Assembly: GCF_003148495.1 (NCBI RefSeq)
Contig: NZ_QGGH01000001.1
Coordinates: 950,347-1,014,346, forward strand
DNA from: Mesorhizobium loti
Lineage (GTDB): Bacteria > Pseudomonadota > Alphaproteobacteria > Rhizobiales > Rhizobiaceae
Direction of reading: 5' to 3'
Length of the DNA: 64,000 bases
The position numbers and the translations under genes were made by a program. Below the pieces are notes generated by a model, which was not told the DNA's origin, made no database searches, and worked only from the letters and a program-made list of their open reading frames with translations. This document shows, piece by piece, positions 62,848 through 64,000 of the stretch (within the stretch, counting starts at the first letter, position 1; each line of letters opens with the position of its first letter).

Positions 62848-62964
62848 TCGCGGAATCCCTGTCCCTAGATCTCGGGCATTTTAACGATCAAGGGTAAAGG
62901 AAAACTCAGTGCCCGCGTTCATGCCTGCGGCCGAATTGCGGCACGCGGCCCCGGCCAACCATCT

Positions 62965-64000
62965 TCACTGGCAGAACGTCCCGCCGTGCCGGCGCGGTTC
63001 GAGATCAAGATGGAAATGCAAGGAATGATCGGCGTCGGCGCCTGGGCCGAGCACGGTCTTGAAGGGTCCGCAGGCGGCCTTGCGCACGGCGTTGAGGAAT
63101 TTGCCGTCCTTCTCGGGCGGCGCAGGGCCGACCTCGATCTTTTTGCCATCCGATAGCGTGAAGCTGGCGATGTCGAGCGCGTTGCCGAAGGCGTGCTCCG
63201 ACAGTTTCCGGGTGCCATGACGTGGCCGGCAAACAAAGGCCGATGCCTGGCTGATCGATTTCAGGTCTGCGCCGAATTCGACTTTCGCCGCCGGCTGGAT
63301 CACATCGGCGGCAAAACGGGCCGCCGCCTCGGCCAGCGGGCAGTTGAGTTCGGTGCCGGGGGCAATCGCGATCGACTTGCCGAGTGTCTTCAACACCAGG
63401 GGATAGGGGATCGAGCAGCCGATTTCTGGATCGCTTTCCGCCTTGTGCTCCTCGAATTCGACGCCGAGCGCCTTCAGCCGTTCGCGGCAAGCGACTTCCC
63501 CGGCGGGCATCTTGCTATCGGGGAGATCGGCCGAGCGCGGATCGGGCAGCATCTTCTCGTCGCCTGCTTCGGCCGGCTTTTGCTGCGGCGCAACGGCCGG
63601 CGGCTCATCCTCGGGTTCTGCGATGTCCGGCTTTTGTGTCGGAATCGGCGCGACCGCTGGTGGTTTCGGCTCGCTTTCCGTATCGGTTGAGGGTTCGTGT
63701 GCCGACGGCTCGGGAAGTGCCTGCTTCTTCTGGTGGGATTCTTCTTCACCGATACGGGCGGGCGCTCGGGCGGTGTTCGGAGCTTCCGTTTTCTGCTCCT
63801 CGGTCTTTGCAGCGTCGGCCTTTGGAGCGTCGGCCGGTCGTGGCTCGGGCAACGGAATACCAGGCTCTGGTGCCGGGACACCGGATCCGGGTATCGGGAT
63901 ACCAGCTGGCGAGGACGGCAAATCCTGCGGTTTCTGCCGTGCCTGGTTCGGCGTGACGTGCCGTTTGCCCCGCGGTTTCAGGCGCTGCCCGCCCCGCGGT
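62965..64000 (-). CDS. Extensin-like C-terminal protein with Pro-rich N-terminus, N-terminal end outside window
   Basis: The frame is open to the window edge; 345 residues are visible. After a Pro/Ala/Glu-rich region of about 180 residues (PGIPLPEPRPADAPKADAAK), the Extensin-like C domain has VACRERLKALGVEFEEHKAE, AFVCRPRHGTRKLSEHAFGN, ALDIASFTLSDGKKIEVGP and DHSLHFHLDLEPR. The Zn-ligand pattern matches that of the gene at 62044. The N-terminus upstream of the window should hold a signal peptide. The long Pro-rich spacer would span the periplasm. Confidence 0.87.
   Translation of the reverse strand, partial: PRGGQRLKPRGKRHVTPNQARQKPQDLPSSPAGIPIPGSGVPAPEPGIPLPEPRPADAPKADAAKTEEQKTEAPNTARAPARIGEEESHQKKQALPEPSAHEPSTDTESEPKPPAVAPIPTQKPDIAEPEDEPPAVAPQQKPAEAGDEKMLPDPRSADLPDSKMPAGEVACRERLKALGVEFEEHKAESDPEIGCSIPYPLVLKTLGKSIAIAPGTELNCPLAEAAARFAADVIQPAAKVEFGADLKSISQASAFVCRPRHGTRKLSEHAFGNALDIASFTLSDGKKIEVGPAPPEKDGKFLNAVRKAACGPFKTVLGPGADADHSLHFHLDLEPRRHGGTFCQ

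Overview
The window is chromosomal DNA of an alphaproteobacterium of the order Rhizobiales, most likely Mesorhizobium or a close relative. This rests on high GC content with strong third-position GC bias, on Rhizobiales-typical families (BA14K, DUF1127, DUF1344, DUF2778, extensin-like C-terminal proteins, YbjN), and on dispersed palindromic repeats of the kind common in Mesorhizobium. No database search was possible, so the genus is inference. There are no rRNA or tRNA genes, transposases, integrases, phage genes or CRISPR arrays that I could recognise. Most of the window looks like ordinary core or conserved accessory chromosome, with one AT-richer membrane-protein gene (4168-5742).

Layout. 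1-2.4 kb: pgeF (cut by the window edge), a MidA-type methyltransferase and lgt, all on the minus strand. 2.5-4 kb: a UbiK-like protein, YbjN and a CsaA-like tRNA-binding protein. 4.2-7 kb: an unknown polytopic membrane protein and a GT4 glycosyltransferase. 7.1-11 kb: a marR / response-regulator / histidine-kinase operon divergent from a branched-chain aminotransferase (ilvE). 11-16.8 kb: small proteins, including a metallo-beta-lactamase-fold hydrolase, BA14K, three cold-shock proteins, a double-Kazal lipoprotein and several short conserved unknowns. 16.8-20.6 kb: a TPR-sulfotransferase, DUF1428, a VOC protein, DUF1127 and an orphan HigA-like antitoxin. 20.7-25.8 kb: an ABC-F ATPase with a long structured leader that seems to encode a 23-residue peptide, then an unusually long UvrB.

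25.9-37 kb: a DUF2778 protein, a Tat-exported isoaspartyl methyltransferase-like protein, a membrane-fused spermidine-synthase-like protein with a hydrolase, a secreted protein with an EF-hand-like loop, a CapA-type protein, DUF3137, DUF2314 and DUF1344. 37-45 kb: an exported FAD oxidoreductase, secreted unknowns, a DHFR-like reductase, an alpha/beta hydrolase, two unknown membrane proteins and a lipid kinase. 45.4-49.2 kb: a tightly overlapping catabolic operon (GMC oxidoreductase, enolase-superfamily enzyme, beta-hydroxyacid dehydrogenase). 49.4-64 kb: a long-type purC away from other pur genes, a YciA thioesterase, two HxlR regulators each divergent from an oxidoreductase, a DMT exporter, a wHTH-TPR regulator, DUF1127, a CNNM/CorC protein, a LysR-alcohol dehydrogenase pair, an LssY-like protein, ChaC, and two tandem extensin-like proteins, the second cut by the window end.

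The most interesting items are the ABC-F leader (leader ORF plus mutually exclusive stems, 22199-22401), a palindromic repeat that is translated in frame inside the UvrB tail (22729-22767) with a second copy just downstream of the gene, the Tat-exported methyltransferase, the orphan antitoxin with its own operator-like palindrome, and a 119-nt hairpin between two cold-shock genes.
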